The notes below the pieces were generated by a model. It saw only the letters and a list, made by a program, of their open reading frames with translations. It was not told the DNA's origin and did no database searches. Of a stretch of 64,000 nucleotides of DNA, positions 11,152-23,386 are shown piece by piece. How positions within the stretch are numbered: the stretch's first letter is position 1; every line of letters starts with the position of its first letter. A program made the position numbers and the translations under genes. The stretch spans positions 13,532,501 through 13,596,500 of the forward strand of contig JAFFJZ010000009.1 of NCBI GenBank assembly GCA_018340375.1, written 5' to 3'. The DNA is from Gonatopus flavifemur. Lineage: Eukaryota > Arthropoda > Insecta > Hymenoptera > Dryinidae.

Positions 11152-11416
11152 TAAGATATGAGATATTTGTACTCTAATACATGATCATGGAGAATAGAGG
11201 AAAGGAGTACGATCGAGGCTGGATTTCTCTAACGGAAAGTGGCCAAAAATTGAGCCCCAGGTAATTAATTATTTCACCACCAGGAGCCATTGATGTTAGG
11301 ATTAACCACAACAGAGTTGTCTCGCTAAATATAATTATAGTAGAATAGTAGTTCATGGGTTTAAATGTTCAATGTAGCAACATGTGCATTAAAATCAATA
11401 ATCTCAATCCATCAAA

Positions 11417-11864
11417 ATGGGTAAAACTTGTTCCCTCAAAGGGTGTTGGAGTGGTACACGTGCGAATATAAGAGAAAAAGATTTTCACGGAATAAGTCCA
11501 ACAAATATTTTCAATGCACCGAAGGTAAAACAAACTTATTGAGGTTATGTAGTTGGATTTTCATTATGATCTTCACAATCATTGAATATTTCCCAATATC
11601 ATTCAGATGATGTGAAAGTCAATTCCATTTAAATTTTCATTTTTCCAGAATTTGAAACGATTGAATGAATGGAGCAAGGCTATTGGACAAACGTTGAAGG
11701 TACACGATGCTGTGTGTGAATTACACTTTCATTTGAAGGATGTTATAAAACAGGATGAGATTGAATCATTTGACAAATCTGTTCGGCGAAGCGAAAGATG
11801 CAAATACAAATTGCGAAAAGATGCAATCTCAATATTCTGGAATCAGGAATATGTGAACACTTGT
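11417..11864 (+). CDS. THAP zinc-finger exons 1 and 2
   Basis: Exon 1 is 11417-11524 (36 codons, donor GTAAAAC). Exon 2 is 11649-11864 (72 codons, acceptor TTTTCCAG, donor GTAAGT). Both join in phase 0. Joined residues show the C2CH signature of THAP domains: Cys5 and Cys10 (CSLKGC), Trp44, then Cys59 and His62 in VCELHF. A weak AVPTIF-like end follows in KDAISIFW. THAP domains bind specific DNA in P-element transposases and in host regulators. Start choice: first ATG, 12 nt before the first Cys. Confidence 0.78.
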
Positions 11865-12193
11865 GTAAGTTTTTAGTACTGGAAATTCTTTGAATCGTTT
11901 GAAATATAATCATTTTGAATTATGATTAGAATGACGAGAAAGAAGTGAAAGGCATTTCCAATCAATAAATAGAACGATTAAAAAAAAATCCTGCCCTTCA
12001 AATACATCTGACAGCTGTGCATGAACCTGATATAAGTATTCGTATACATATGTTGGATGTACATGCAGGTTTGCATTCTCTACGAGAACTTTTTGTTTAG
12101 ACTTTCTTGATTAACACAGAGAAAAAGACTGCGAGTTCATGTTTACGATCATGTTTTTTAGAAAATTGTTTATAAAACTTGAAAATATTTCAG

Positions 12194-12915
12194 ACAAGTA
12201 CTGCAACCATGGATCATAATGTTAGTGAAGATGAAAATGATGTATTGTTTCCTGCTGAAATTAATATGGGTAACTTGGAGGTTTGTAGGAATTTTTTATG
12301 AAAATTGTACTCTCCAGTATATATTTCTTCTTATACACTTCAATTTCAGGAACAATCTATTCCCATGCAATTCCCGAAGAGCATTCTGAAATTTGAAAAA
12401 TTGAACGATATCTTATGTGGCGAAAATGATTCTCTTGATGTAAAAATGGAAGGGGGACAAATAACACATAATCGTACGGACGATGACCTTGATATAAATG
12501 AAAATAAGAAAGTAACATTATTCTTGATCATTCTCACCTCCATACTACAATTTTTTTTGAAAAGTTTTTATGTAACTTGGAATTATTTTAGATGAGTATC
12601 GCAACCATGGATCATTGTAGTATTGGAGATGAAAATGATGTATTGTTTCCTGCTGAAATTAATATGGCTAATTTGGAGGTTTGTAGGAATTTTCTTTTCT
12701 TATGAAAATTGTACTTTCCAGTATATATTTCTTGTTATACACTTCAATTTCAGGAACAATCTATTCCCATGCAATTCCCAAAGAGCATTCCGAAATTTGA
12801 AAAATTAGACGATATGCTATGGGGAGAAAGGGATTCTCTCGATGCAAAAATAGAAGGGGAACAAATAATACTCAGTCAACCAGATGGTGCCCATGACAAA
12901 GATGAGAATATCGAA
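12194..12915 (+). CDS. Exons 3-6, a tandem duplication of two exons
   Basis: Exon 3 (12194-12280, 29 codons) and exon 4 (12350-12511, 54 codons) are repeated as exon 5 (12592-12678) and exon 6 (12754-12915). The repeats have the same lengths, the same phase 0 and nearly the same 69-75-bp intron between them. Paired peptides share DENDVLFPAEINM and EQSIPMQFPKSI. The products are acidic linkers after the THAP domain with no named fold. Differences between copies are spread evenly, so the duplication is not recent. All splice sites follow GT-AG. Confidence 0.72.
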
Positions 12916-13226
12916 GTAAGATAATTTTTGAATTATTCAAATTCCCGTACTATAATAATAATCCCCCGTACACGGGTGTGCATAAGCCCATTGTATCTCG
13001 TTCCAATACTGCACCTGATTCAAAAGTATATGGATATGTTTATAAACTGCGAAAACATCGAATTAATATATACATGCAAATTCTGATTCAAAGCCGCAGT
13101 TTTTTTTATTACTATCTTTTGAATTCTAGCTGCATATGCAGAAATTATATTATTTATGCGAATAATTTCACTATGTGCAAATCACCGAACAATATTTCTT
13201 ATTCAATATTTGATACAACGATGTAG

Positions 13227-15262
13227 ATAAAACTGGACAACCTGAAGAAAAATGTGGAAAATCTTATGGACAAAAACAATATCAATCCTGAATTCAACTT
13301 GAGCACTCAAACAATATTTACAGATGAAGCCTTTACCTCAAACGTGGAGTTGGACCGATAATACTTCTGAAAATGATTACTAGTATCTTTTACAGTTTCA
13401 TTATAGAACACTGCAACTTAGATTGTTTATAGAGGTGCATCAAGATCTTTCTACAACTGTAAGAGTATACATTTTTTGTTTATTTTCGAAGTGTCAATCA
13501 TCAGTACTTTTTATTATCCAATGAATTCCCATTAACAAATGATATATAAATCCAAATCATCACAAGAATAATAATAGAAGATACTAAGAATGTGATTTAT
13601 GATGGAGCACTTATTTCTTCGTTATCATTGCAGTTATATACGAACGACAAAAAAGTGAGAGAACAAATACAAGAACCTATTACTTCAATACAAAAATTCC
13701 ATGAAATACTTCAGTTGGCGGAAAAATTTCAAGTATGCGACGGGACGGGCTTCAAAGATGAAAGGTATCTCGATAGGATTTTGACTGAAAAATGATTCAT
13801 TTTGTCCTGATTGGGGGAACACGTATTATCAACGTATAAACACATTTCAGTCGTCATAGAAATTGTGAAGGCTTCATTCCTTGCGGGGAAAAATATCTCG
13901 CATATCAAATATAACCAATGTGTGCTAATTATCGTCTATGAAGAAAAACAATGCAAACTTCATTCCGGCGTAAGCTGGAAATCCGAGAAAAGTGCATTCG
14001 TTCTCAAAAGAAACAACATGAATTGAACAAAAAACATAGACACATGAAAAACAATGTAATGTATTTGAATGTGTCTTAAGCAAAGATATTTAGTATGATG
14101 AAAATCCTCCACAGGACCACTATGGCCGTATATCATAAGTGAGCTACTCATAGTTCTCAAAATGCAAAGCCCTGAAAGGCACAATGTCAAAGGTGCGGAG
14201 TCAAGGATTATCTCCACACGTGACTGGTTATCTGAAAATTCTTAAATAGAATAGTTTGAATAACTCAGGAAAGATCTGTCGCGAATCTATGCACCTTCGG
14301 CATAGTGATTTTCAGCACTTTGCACCTTCAGGACAATGAAATTTCTGGCTTGTGAGTATCGAACATATTATAATTCTCCATTATTTCCCTTTTTCCTCAA
14401 GTAGTGGTCCTTTGAAGGTGAAAAAAAATCTTCTAGTGGAAATAAAGCGTATATTAAGAAGAGATCAAACTATAGAAATAGCCACGATCAATCCTGATCA
14501 CTCCTTAAAACACTTCACATATTCTCTGATAATCCTTCAAACACATCTCTACAGATCAAATTCCATTTGAATAAATTCGATTTTCCGTATTCAACCCACT
14601 TTTATAACCTACTTTTAGGATACTCCTGGAATTCCTCCATTAATTTAAGTTTCTAAGATATTATAAGTGCTTGAGGTGGCGACTAATCGAGAATTTCAAT
14701 GGAATCAATTGATGTTAAATTTCTATTGAATAGAATAAACAATCGGAAGGAGAGAAATTCCCGGTACTTGCTAATACATACTCCACTTACATTTTTCAAT
14801 ACACGCCTGATTTTCATTGAGGAGACTTGGTACGACTATGAAATATTGTTTTATGGAGAGGAAACCCTCTTCTTTTCTTGCAGATCCAGAAACTACGCCA
14901 TAATATGACTAAACTGGTACAAGATTGTGCTAAAATTAAAACACAAGCACTAGAGAACGAGATTCAAAATTTATCAGAATCGCAACAACAAACTGTGAGA
15001 GCCTGTTTCGATACTGCAAAAGCTGTTAATACCAAACAACGACGTTATAAGATACAGTGGCTGTATGAATGTCTTTTGATGGAAATCAAGAGTAGAAAAC
15101 TTTATGACCACCTCCGCACCAGAAATATTCTTCCACTCCCTTGTCCAGATACCCTGAACAAATATATCCAATCAATTGATAGTAAACCTTATGGTTTCCA
15201 ATCAGCTGTATTTGAGTGTCTCAAAAACAAAGCATCAAGAATGGGGTTATCTAATAAGAGGG
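13227..15262 (+). CDS. Exons 7-9, coiled coil and transposase N-part
   Basis: Exon 7 is about 13227-13343 (39 codons, weak donor GTGGAG; it could instead end at a nearby TAA). Exon 8 is 13634-13732 (33 codons). Exon 9 is 14884-15262 (126 codons plus one base, donor GTATAATT). Exon 9 has a leucine-rich helix (IQKLRHNMTKLVQDC), then YECLLMEIKSRKLYDHLR, ILPLPCPDTLNKY and GFQSAVFECL. This order is that of the P-element/THAP9 region before the catalytic domain. Exon 9 ends in phase 1 and fits exon 10 exactly. Confidence 0.68.
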
Positions 15263-15352
15263 GTATAATTTATGCTATACTTTGGAACATTTTACTCTTT
15301 TTGTGCAAGTACCTGCGCTAAGAATCGACACAGGGCCTGGAATTTCTAACGA

Positions 15353-15506
15353 CTGAGGCTAGGCTCTCATGGGCCGGAATTCGTTCCGGCGAAATAACTG
15401 TAAACCAATCGCTTTCGGAATTTCTTTCAGGGCGTTCTATAAGAAATCTATAGAAGATTGTGCATTGGTGCATTTTTCATTCCGCTCCATGGGAGGCCAG
15501 CCTGAG
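15353..15506. repeat. Small imperfect foldback in the THAP gene intron
   Basis: CTGAGGCTAGGCTCTCATGG at the left pairs with CCATGGGAGGCCAGCCTGAG at the right; the arms are about 30 bp with mismatches. It lies just after the exon 9 donor and before the RTE element. It is probably a MITE. Confidence 0.45.
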
Positions 15507-17940
15507 AATAACAATGATCTTATAACGTAATATCCTGAAATAGTCCTTCATATAATTATGAACCCCCTCCCCGTGGATGATTGCGAGTCTTCCAGGGGGA
15601 TATTCATGATACCTGTCCTTGATATCCTTTTTATCCATCCCTGGTAGTATCTACTTCCTTTACGTGGTGGGGAGGATAAGTATCTCAGAGCTGGATCTTT
15701 CCTTTGAGTGGAATACACTACTCAAGGGAAAGAATACAAACTGAGAGAAACGGAATCATCCTAATGCCAGAAACATCGGCGAAATTAAACGAAAGGAGAG
15801 CGAGGGGAAACTACCTTCCTTGACATGTTTCAATACTTCCCGAGGAAATGAAACCTTTCCCTAACCTGGAATATCATGTGACAAAAACAAACAAACGAAT
15901 TGATCAATACATGATGGCGCTCTCTCGGGTAAAATATTCCGGAGGTAAACTAGTCTCCCGTTCAGATCCCCGGGTGGAGGCTGCTCGAGAAAGCTTCATC
16001 AGCAAGGAACGGAAACCGAAGAATAGGAAAGGGGAAAGAAACAACATTCTTCGAGTCGGAGCGTGGAATGTTAGATCACTGAGGCGAGCGGGAAAATTAG
16101 AAAATTTGAAATTAGAAATGAATAGGTTGAATATGGACGTAATGGGGATTAGCGAAATGAGATGGCCACAAGAGGGCGATTTCTGGAGTGAGGATTATAG
16201 AATAATTCATACAGGATCAAAGAACGGTCAAGCAGGTGTAGGAATTGTAATGCATAAAAGAGCAAGAAATAGAATAGAAAATTATTTGCAACATAATGAA
16301 CGTGTGATGATGGTTAGAATCAGAACAAAACCGGTGGGCACAGTCATAATCCAAGTATACATGCCCACATCTGCATATTAGGAGGAAGATATTGAAAAAA
16401 CGTACGAAGAAATAGAAGAAGTGATAGAATATGTGAAGGGAGAAGAGAATTTGATAGTGATGGGGGATTGGAATGCGGTAGTAGGACAAGGAAAAGGGGA
16501 CAACATTATAGGAGATTTCGCGTTAGGGAGAAGGAATGATAGAGGACAACGTTCAGTCGAATTTTGTGAAAATCATAAGATGGTTATCACAAACACTTTA
16601 TTCGAAAATCATCCAAGAAGAATCTACACTTGGAAAATGCCAGGAGATACAGCAAGATACCAAATTGATTACATATTAGTTAAACAAAGATTTAGAAACC
16701 AAGTGAAAAACTGTAAACCTTATCCCGGTGCAGATATAGATGGTGATCATAATATGTTGATGATGAAATGTTCTGTGAAATTCGAATCTCTGGAGAAGAA
16801 AAGGAACATACAGAAAAGATGGGATTTGGAGAACCTCAAGCAGAAACAAACACATGAGGCATTCGAGAGAATGTTGGATGAAGAATTGGGAGATCAAAAA
16901 GAGAAAGACTTGGGAATAGAGAGGAGATGGACGAAGATGAAGGGGAATATAAGAGAATGTGCGGATAAGATTTTGAAGAATGATGGAGTGGAACCTAAAA
17001 ACCCATGGATAACGGGAGGAATTTTAGAATTGATAAATAAAAGAAGGAAATACAAGAATAATGATAGCCAAGAAGGCCAGCAACGATACAAATCATTGAG
17101 AAATAAAATAATAAGAGAATCAAGGAAAGCAAAAGAACAGTGGTTAGAAGAGAAATGTCAGGAAATAGAAATAAGATTGCATTTAGGAGAAATAGATGAA
17201 GCATATAGGATTATTAAAAGATTTTCCGGACAAATGAAATCTAGAAGCAATAAGATTGGGAACTCTCTAAGACGACAATTGATGAAAATGGAAGAGAAAA
17301 TAGAACAGTGGATCAATCATTTGGAAGACTTGTATAGAGGAAACGATGATATAGCACTTTTAGAGAAGGAGGAGGATGTAGATGAGTAAGAATTGGGAGA
17401 ATCGATATTGAGATCAGAATTCGACAAGGCTTTGAAAGAATTGAAAAATAATAAAGCGCCAGGCATAGATGGCATAAGTGCGGACCTCATGAAAGCCTCC
17501 AGTGTAGGAACTCGTGACGGACTGTTTGAATTGATTAGAGATATGTACGAAAAAGGAGAAGTACCGGAAGATTTCCAAAAGAATAAAATTGTCGCTATCC
17601 CGAAAAAACAAGGGGCAGACAAATGCGAGAACTACAGAACGATCAGTTTGACTTCACATGCTTCGAAAATACTGACCAAAATTATATACAGGAGGATGAA
17701 AAATAAAATAAGTAGATTGGCAGAAGATCAGTTTGATTTTAGAAAAAATAGGGGAACGCGAGAAGCAATCTCAGCACTCACGGCGGTAATAGAGAAAAGG
17801 ATAGCGCTGAAGAAATCTGTGTACATAGGTTTTGTAGATATACAAAAGGCTTTCGATAATGTGGACTGGCAGAAGATGTTTGCGATCCTGAAGAAGGTGG
17901 GAATAAATTATAAAGATAGAAGAATAATATACAAATTATA

Positions 17941-19857
17941 CAGGGCGTCCCATTTGAAACAGGACAGCTGAATAACTCTTCAGGGAATGGAGGGGGAAGA
18001 AAATTATTTGGATGAAAGTTGTAGGGCCCGAAGGGGGCCATAAGATGGTGACCTTGAATTTGACCTTGAGGTCAATTTTGAGCATAATTGATGGTTAAAG
18101 TATGTTTTTTCAAATGGGAAACCCTACGTTCGACCTCAGAAATGGAAAGAGCGGAAAATTTTACGTACGAATATGTTAACATATCAGGTCATTTACAGGT
18201 CATTTGAAGGTCAAAAAACCATTTTCTATGGATTTTCACGGAAAAGCCTCAAACGAGTTGTTTCTCTGACCAAAGTTATCGAAGTTAAAGTGGAACCCCA
18301 CGTTTCAACCTTGAATTGAAAGTAAACAGAACTAACCTTCAGAGTTTATTCTTCATATCAGTACGAAAATGATCATTGAGAAGTTTTCATCGTTTACGGT
18401 GTAAGTGCGGGTTCAAAATGGTTCATTCACCTAACGAATGTGTTGATATTTCAATGATCTTGGGTGAGTGTCGCGGAGTGTATCAAAGAGCGTCACGATT
18501 GTACAGAGAGCGGTTTGAAGATCGGCAGCATCATCCTTCTCCAGAAGTCATTCGCAAAGTTGAAAGAAATTGTCGACAAGGAAGGATTGGTCAACGCCGA
18601 AACAATCAAGGTTTCAACTTTGACGACCCTCGATGCGTTGCTGTTTTAGAGATAATACACATGAATCCTCATGTTAGTTTACGTGATATTGAACGCGATT
18701 TGGGTATTCCACGCAGTACGGCACACAGAATTCTACAAGCTGCTCAATATCATCCGTACCACATCACACTGACCCAAGAATTATCTCAACAAGATATGCA
18801 GAATCGGGTTAACTTCTGCCATTGGGCTTTACAGAGGTTGGACGAAGCGCCCGATTTCTTTCGATATATTCTTTTCAGTGATGAATCAACGTTTCAAAGT
18901 ACTGGCTTGTTAAATCGTCACAATAGCCACTATTGGTCAGCGCGAAACCCACACTGGACTCAACAAGTTGATCATCAGCATCGGTGGAGTATAAATGTTT
19001 GGTGTGGAATTCTAGACAATCAAGTTATTGGGCTGTATTTTTTTGATGGAACTGTTAACGGTCCTAATTATCTACAGTTTTTACAGAATGAATTACCAGC
19101 TCTCATGGAAGATGGGACATTAGCAACTAGGCAGAGGATGTGGTATCAGCAAGACGGTGCACCACCACACTTTGCTCGATGTGTGAGAGATTATCTAAAT
19201 ATCCTTTTCCAACAACACCTGTGGATCTACAACAACGCATCAGATACGCAATTGTGAATATTCGTGCAGAAGTTTTTCAGTCTGTTCTTGGAAACTTTCG
19301 ACGCCGGCTGGAGTTATGTATTGAAGTAAATGGCGGTCAATTCGAACATCTCCTGCAATAAGTGTGTCTTACCCGTCAACAGATTCGTGCCATCTGTAAT
19401 TATAAAACGACGAACTGGAAAAATAAATAATTTTTCAATTATTGTTTCAAATTTGGCATTCATTATCGTCCTCAAGGTCGAATTCAAGGTCGAAACGTGG
19501 GGTTTCACTTGAACTTTGATAACTTTGGTCAGAGAAACAACTCGTTTGAGGCTTTTCCGTGAGAACCCATAGAAAATGGTTTTTTGACCTTCAAATGACC
19601 TCCAAATGACCTGATATGTTAACATATTCGGACGTAAAATTTTCCGCTCTCTCCATTTCTGAGGTCGAACGTAGGGTTTTCCGTTTGAAAAAACCTACTT
19701 TGACCATCAATTATGCTCAAAATTGACCTCAAGGTCAAATTCAAGGTCACCATCTTATGGCCCTCTTCGAACCCTACAACTTTCATTTGAACAATTTTTT
19801 TCCCCCTCCATTCCCTGAAGAGTTATTCAGCTGTCCTGTTCCAAATGGGACGCCCTG
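17941..19857 (+). mobile_element. Rosa-type (DD41D) element 1, nested in RTE copy 1
   Basis: 1,917 bp flanked by TA, with ~377-bp terminal inverted repeats (17941-18318 and 19481-19857) starting CAGGGCGTCCCATTTG. It splits the RT gene between YKLY and KNRS. Long TIRs, TA duplication and the transposase type place it in the Tc1/mariner superfamily, Rosa-like group. Confidence 0.88.
18376..19361 (+). pseudogene. Rosa-type transposase pseudogene, third Asp deleted
   Basis: Transposase frame with an N-terminal paired-like helix-turn-helix (VSLRDIERDLGIPRSTAHRI), the first Asp in ILFSDESTF and the second Asp in QQDGAPPHF. After RDYLN roughly 150 bp is missing and the frame shifts. The C-terminal end (PVDLQQRIRYAI to NGGQFEHLLQ) reads in another frame up to 19361. 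The missing part is the one holding the third Asp in the intact relative at 39130. The likely functional start is ATG 18418 (MVHSPNECVDI). It is inactive. Confidence 0.88.
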
Positions 19858-20964
19858 TATAAGAATCGAAGTGCAATAACAGACATAGAGGGTCAGGGAG
19901 GAGAAGCACAAATAAGAGGAGGAGTGAGACAAGGATGCTCATTATCACCACTGATTTTTAATTCATATATAGGAGAAGCGATGAACGAAGTGGAGGAGGG
20001 AATTCAATCGAAATTACAGATTCAGGGAGAAATTATAAGTATGTTGAGATTCGCGGATGACATAGCTATACTTGCCACGAGTAGTACTGAGTTAGAAAAT
20101 ATTCTCAACACTATGAGAACAATATTATTGGAGAACTATTGTATGAATATAAATAAAGACAAAACAAAATTCATGATGTGTACAGCGGCGAAAACAGCTA
20201 GAAGAACGGAAATCAAAATAGATACCGAGACAATTGAACAGGTGAAAGAATTCAAATGTCTAGGAAGCATAATTACAGAGAACGGTAAAAGCGAAAGAGA
20301 TATAAGAGCAGAAATAGCACAAGGGAAACAGGCTTTTTACCAAAGGAGACAGTTATTATGCTCAAAAAATATAAGCTTGGAAGTAAGGAACAAATTCTTG
20401 AAGAGTTATGTTTGGAGCACAGCATTATATGGTTGCGAAACTTGGACAATGGGGAAAACTGATCAACGAAGTCTTGAAGCTTTTGAAATGTGGTGTTATA
20501 GGAGGATGCTCAGAATAAAATGGGTAGACAAAGTCAAAAATGAAGGAGTACTCGAGCAGATAAAGGAAGAAAGAAATCTTTTGAAACACATCGTGAAAAG
20601 GAGAAGCAATCTTATAGGACACACATTACGGCATGAGAGTTCATTGAAAACAATATTGGAAGGGAAAATGAATGGTAAAACTGGTAAAGGTAGACCTAGA
20701 GCGAGTTATATGAAGCAAATCGTACAAGACAAGGGATGTAGTAGATGTGTAGAAATTAAACGTTTGGCGGATAATAGACAGGGGTGGAGGGTTTCATCAA
20801 ACCAGTCGTAAGACTGATTACTTCATGATGATGATATAATTATATTATCTTCCATGTGATCGAATCATTGTTTTCCTCTCCATTATCTTAAATTCAACAC
20901 CCCATACTGCGCACCAATTTGGAATAAACCTTTATCATCATTTTAAAAAGATTGAGATCGAGTT

Positions 20965-21313
20965 CCCTTGTAAAAATGAATCATATATGCGGCATATATG
21001 ACCACACATGGTACATATATAATTTCACAGATTCATATATGACCCTGATATAATTCATATATGGGCCATATATGATTTCAGACAGTCATATATGGGCCAT
21101 TACATCTCATATATGGCGTTATTTTCCCTATATTTGGGTCATGCTTGATCCTTATAAGGGTTGAACAATCGTATATGAATTTTATATGGTCATATATGCC
21201 ACATATACGAATTACATATAATTTATATATGACCATATATGACTCGTACCAAGTCCCTATATGAATCGAATACAGTTTATATATGGCCCATATATGAATC
21301 ATCTTTACAAGGG
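20965..21313. repeat. CATATATG-word MITE
   Basis: The ends CCCTTGTAAAAATGAATCAT and its mirror ATGATTCATCTTTACAAGGG-like sequence form terminal inverted repeats. The interior is dominated by the self-complementary word CATATATG and variants. It lies in the THAP gene intron after the RTE. A second CATATATG array is at 27600-27900. Confidence 0.7.
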
Positions 21314-21335
21314 TTATGCTACCATCAGTCAAATA

Positions 21336-21442
21336 CCCTAACAGCACTGGGAGGTTTTCAAAACATTCCAAGAACGTTGGGACATTTTCAAAACATTCTC
21401 AGAACGTTTTCAGAACGTCCAGGGATCTTGGTGCTATTAGGG
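21336..21442. repeat. 107-bp element, ends CCCTAACAGCAC, AGAACGTT words
   Basis: Left end CCCTAACAGCACTGGGAGG; right end read inward CCCTAATAGCACCAAGATCC. The interior repeats TTTTCAAAACATTC and AGAACGTT/AACGTTCT-type words. Same end type as elements at 3236, 7604, 27902, 30580, 51625 and 55572. Confidence 0.65.
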
Positions 21443-21757
21443 TCCTGATTGTTATCGGAGTTCCAACGAACCATTGATGGGCTGCTAGGGTCAACAAATC
21501 ATTGATGAACTTTCAATTGTGTTTGCAAACTTGCTTTGGATTTTCATAGTTTATAGAATTGACCAGTTGGATGAAAATTTCACCGGATTTTCATTGTTTT
21601 TGGTTTCTAAAAATGTATTGAAACCATAATATTGGAAATTTTCTTCGTCGTCGAAGATTTCCTATCCCTTTTACAATTCTACTTGAAATATGTATATTAA
21701 TAGGTATTGATACTGATTTGTCAAGTTCTCATTTATTTCAACGAAATAATTTCACAG

Positions 21758-21963
21758 GTACACTCTTAGTTGATGGAATGAAACTCAGTGAAGCAGTTTC
21801 ATTCAATCGAAACACGATGACTTTTAATGGATTTGTGGATTTGGGCCAAGATACGCCAAAAGATTTAAAGAACGTCAGAGGAGACCACGCTCTAGTATTC
21901 ATGTTCCAACCGTTTCGAGGTGCATGGGTTCAAGTATTGGGATGCTTTTTGAGTGAAAACTGC
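21758..21963 (+). CDS. Exon 10, first part of P-like catalytic domain
   Basis: Acceptor TTTCACAG at 21757; starts with the two bases that complete the Gly codon opened at 15262. Reads TLLVDGMKLSEAVSF, FNGFVDLGQDT, DHALVFMFQPF and WVQVLGCFLS. This order is characteristic of the start of the RNase H-like domain of P-element/THAP9 transposases, with a candidate first catalytic Asp in LLVDGM. The donor is probably GTAACG at 21964, phase 0. The next catalytic part is not found downstream. Confidence 0.72.
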
Positions 21964-22100
21964 GTAACGAGTTCAGTTTCACATATATCTTATCCTGCTT
22001 CATTTTGTCTCGCAAAAGTTTGAAGAAAATCATCAGTTTCGGATCCGATGAGGGAAATTTCCCCACGGACTCATTAGCCCTAGCAGAAATCACTCTAGTA

Positions 22101-23386
22101 TTAGGTGTACAAATAAGTTTCCGCGGTTTGTCAAAAGATGGCCCCACCAGAAGGTTATGGAGAAATTGTCAGATGTAAAACGTAATATCCCAAGTTTAGT
22201 CATCTGGCAACACCATAACCTTAAAGTACTGATGATTCCGTATCAGCATCACGTAATTTTTTTTGTGCAAAAATGTCAAGTTTTATTCCGAATAAGCATC
22301 ATTTGCGGGAACTTTTGATTTACTTCTTTAATGTGAAAAAATCTGCAGCTGAGGCGCATCGATTGCTTCTAGAAGCATATGGTGAAGCTGCTTTAAGTGA
22401 GAGAAGTTGTCAGGAATGGTTTCAAAAGTTTAAGAACGGTGAGTTTGACATCAAAGACAAAGAACGCAGTGGAAGGCCGAAAGTGTACGAAGACATGGAA
22501 TTAGAAGTACTATTGGAGGAAGATTCGTCCCAAACGCAAAAAGAACTTGCACTTACTCTACAAGTGACTCAACAAGCAATTTCACATCGTTTAAAATCGT
22601 TAGGAATGATTCAAAAACAAGGAAATTGGGTTCCATATGAACTAAAGCCGAGAGACGTTGAACGCCGATTATGCATGAGTGAAATGCTGCTTGCCAGGAA
22701 TAAAAAAAAGAGTTTTTTGCATCTTATAGTCACTGGTGACGAAAAATGGATTCACTACGATAATCCAAAGAAGAGAAAGTCATGGGTTAAGCCCGGCGAA
22801 CCATCAACATCGACAGCTAAGCCGAATATTCATGGAAAAAAACTCATGCTGTGTATTTGGTGGGATCAGCTTGGTGTCGTGTATTATGAATTGCTGAAAC
22901 CAAGCGAAACCATCACTAGAGCTTTCTACCGAACACAATTGATGAGATTGAGTCGGGCACTTAAGGAAAAACGCGCCCATTACTACTCCAGACACGACAA
23001 AATTATTCTTTTACACGATAATGCTCGTCCACATGTTGCGGCGCCGGTAAAAACATACTTGGAAACACTCAACTGGGAAGTTTTACCCCACCCGCCGTAT
23101 TCACCAGACTTAGCCCCTTCTGATTATCACCTGTTCCGGTGGATGGCACATGGTCTGTCTGAGCAGCGCTTCACATCATATGAAGACACCAAAAATTGGG
23201 TAGATTTGTAGATAGCGTCAAAAGATGAAGAGTTTTTTCGACGGGGTATCCGAATGTTGCCAGAAAGATGGGGAAAAGTAGTGGCAAATGATGGAAAATA
23301 CTTTGAATAAAACGTAATGTACTTTTCCTTTACAACAAATTCCTAATTTTTTATAAAAAACCGCGGAATCTTATTTGTACACCTAA
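22101..23386 (+). mobile_element. Mauritiana-like mariner (1,286 bp)
   Basis: Terminal repeats TTAGGTGTACAAATAAG at 22101 and its mirror ending at 23386, flanked by TA on both sides. It is inserted in the CTAG-family MITE. Confidence 0.93.
22273..23310 (+). pseudogene. Mauritiana-like mariner transposase, one nonsense codon
   Basis: 345 codons from ATG 22273 to TAA 23308-23310 with a single in-frame TAG at 23209 (NWVDL-stop-IASKDEEFF, normally Trp). The N-terminal helix-turn-helix domains, WVPYEL linker, first Asp (IVTGDEKWIHYDN), second Asp (LLHDNARPH) and third Asp (PDLAPSDYHLF, spacing 34) are all present. Length and the end PERWGKVVANDGKYFE match the Mos1-like mauritiana subfamily. The stop removes only the last ~33 residues. 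Confidence 0.93.

Larger units (their letters stand above)
15848..20811 (+). pseudogene. RTE endonuclease-reverse transcriptase, interrupted
   Basis: One polyprotein frame with apurinic-type endonuclease then reverse transcriptase. Endonuclease motifs: VGAWNVRSL, MGISEMRWPQ, MGDWNAVVG, QIDYILVKQRF and DGDHNMLMMK. RT motifs: KNNKAPGIDGI, NYRTISL, IGFVDIQKAFDNVDW, GGVRQGCSLSPLIF and the active-site FADDIAIL. Frame-disrupting changes are an in-frame TAG at 16379, an in-frame TAA at 17387 and the Rosa insertion at 17941. Removing Rosa restores the frame (IIYKLYKNRS). The C-terminal region ends with a basic and Cys-containing stretch. The closest family type is RTE/BovB, by motif order and the CFDP2-like endonuclease. 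Confidence 0.92.
15560..20833 (+). mobile_element. RTE/BovB-like retrotransposon copy 1
   Basis: Near-complete non-LTR element, about 3.36 kb after removing the nested Rosa element. The 5' region CCCCGTGGATGATTGCG matches copy 2 at 55925. The 3' end is GATTACTTCATGATGATG, a trinucleotide tail typical of RTE elements. Target duplication ATATAATTAT at 15550-15559 and 20834-20843. It is inserted in sense orientation in the intron between exons 9 and 10 of the THAP gene. Confidence 0.9.
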
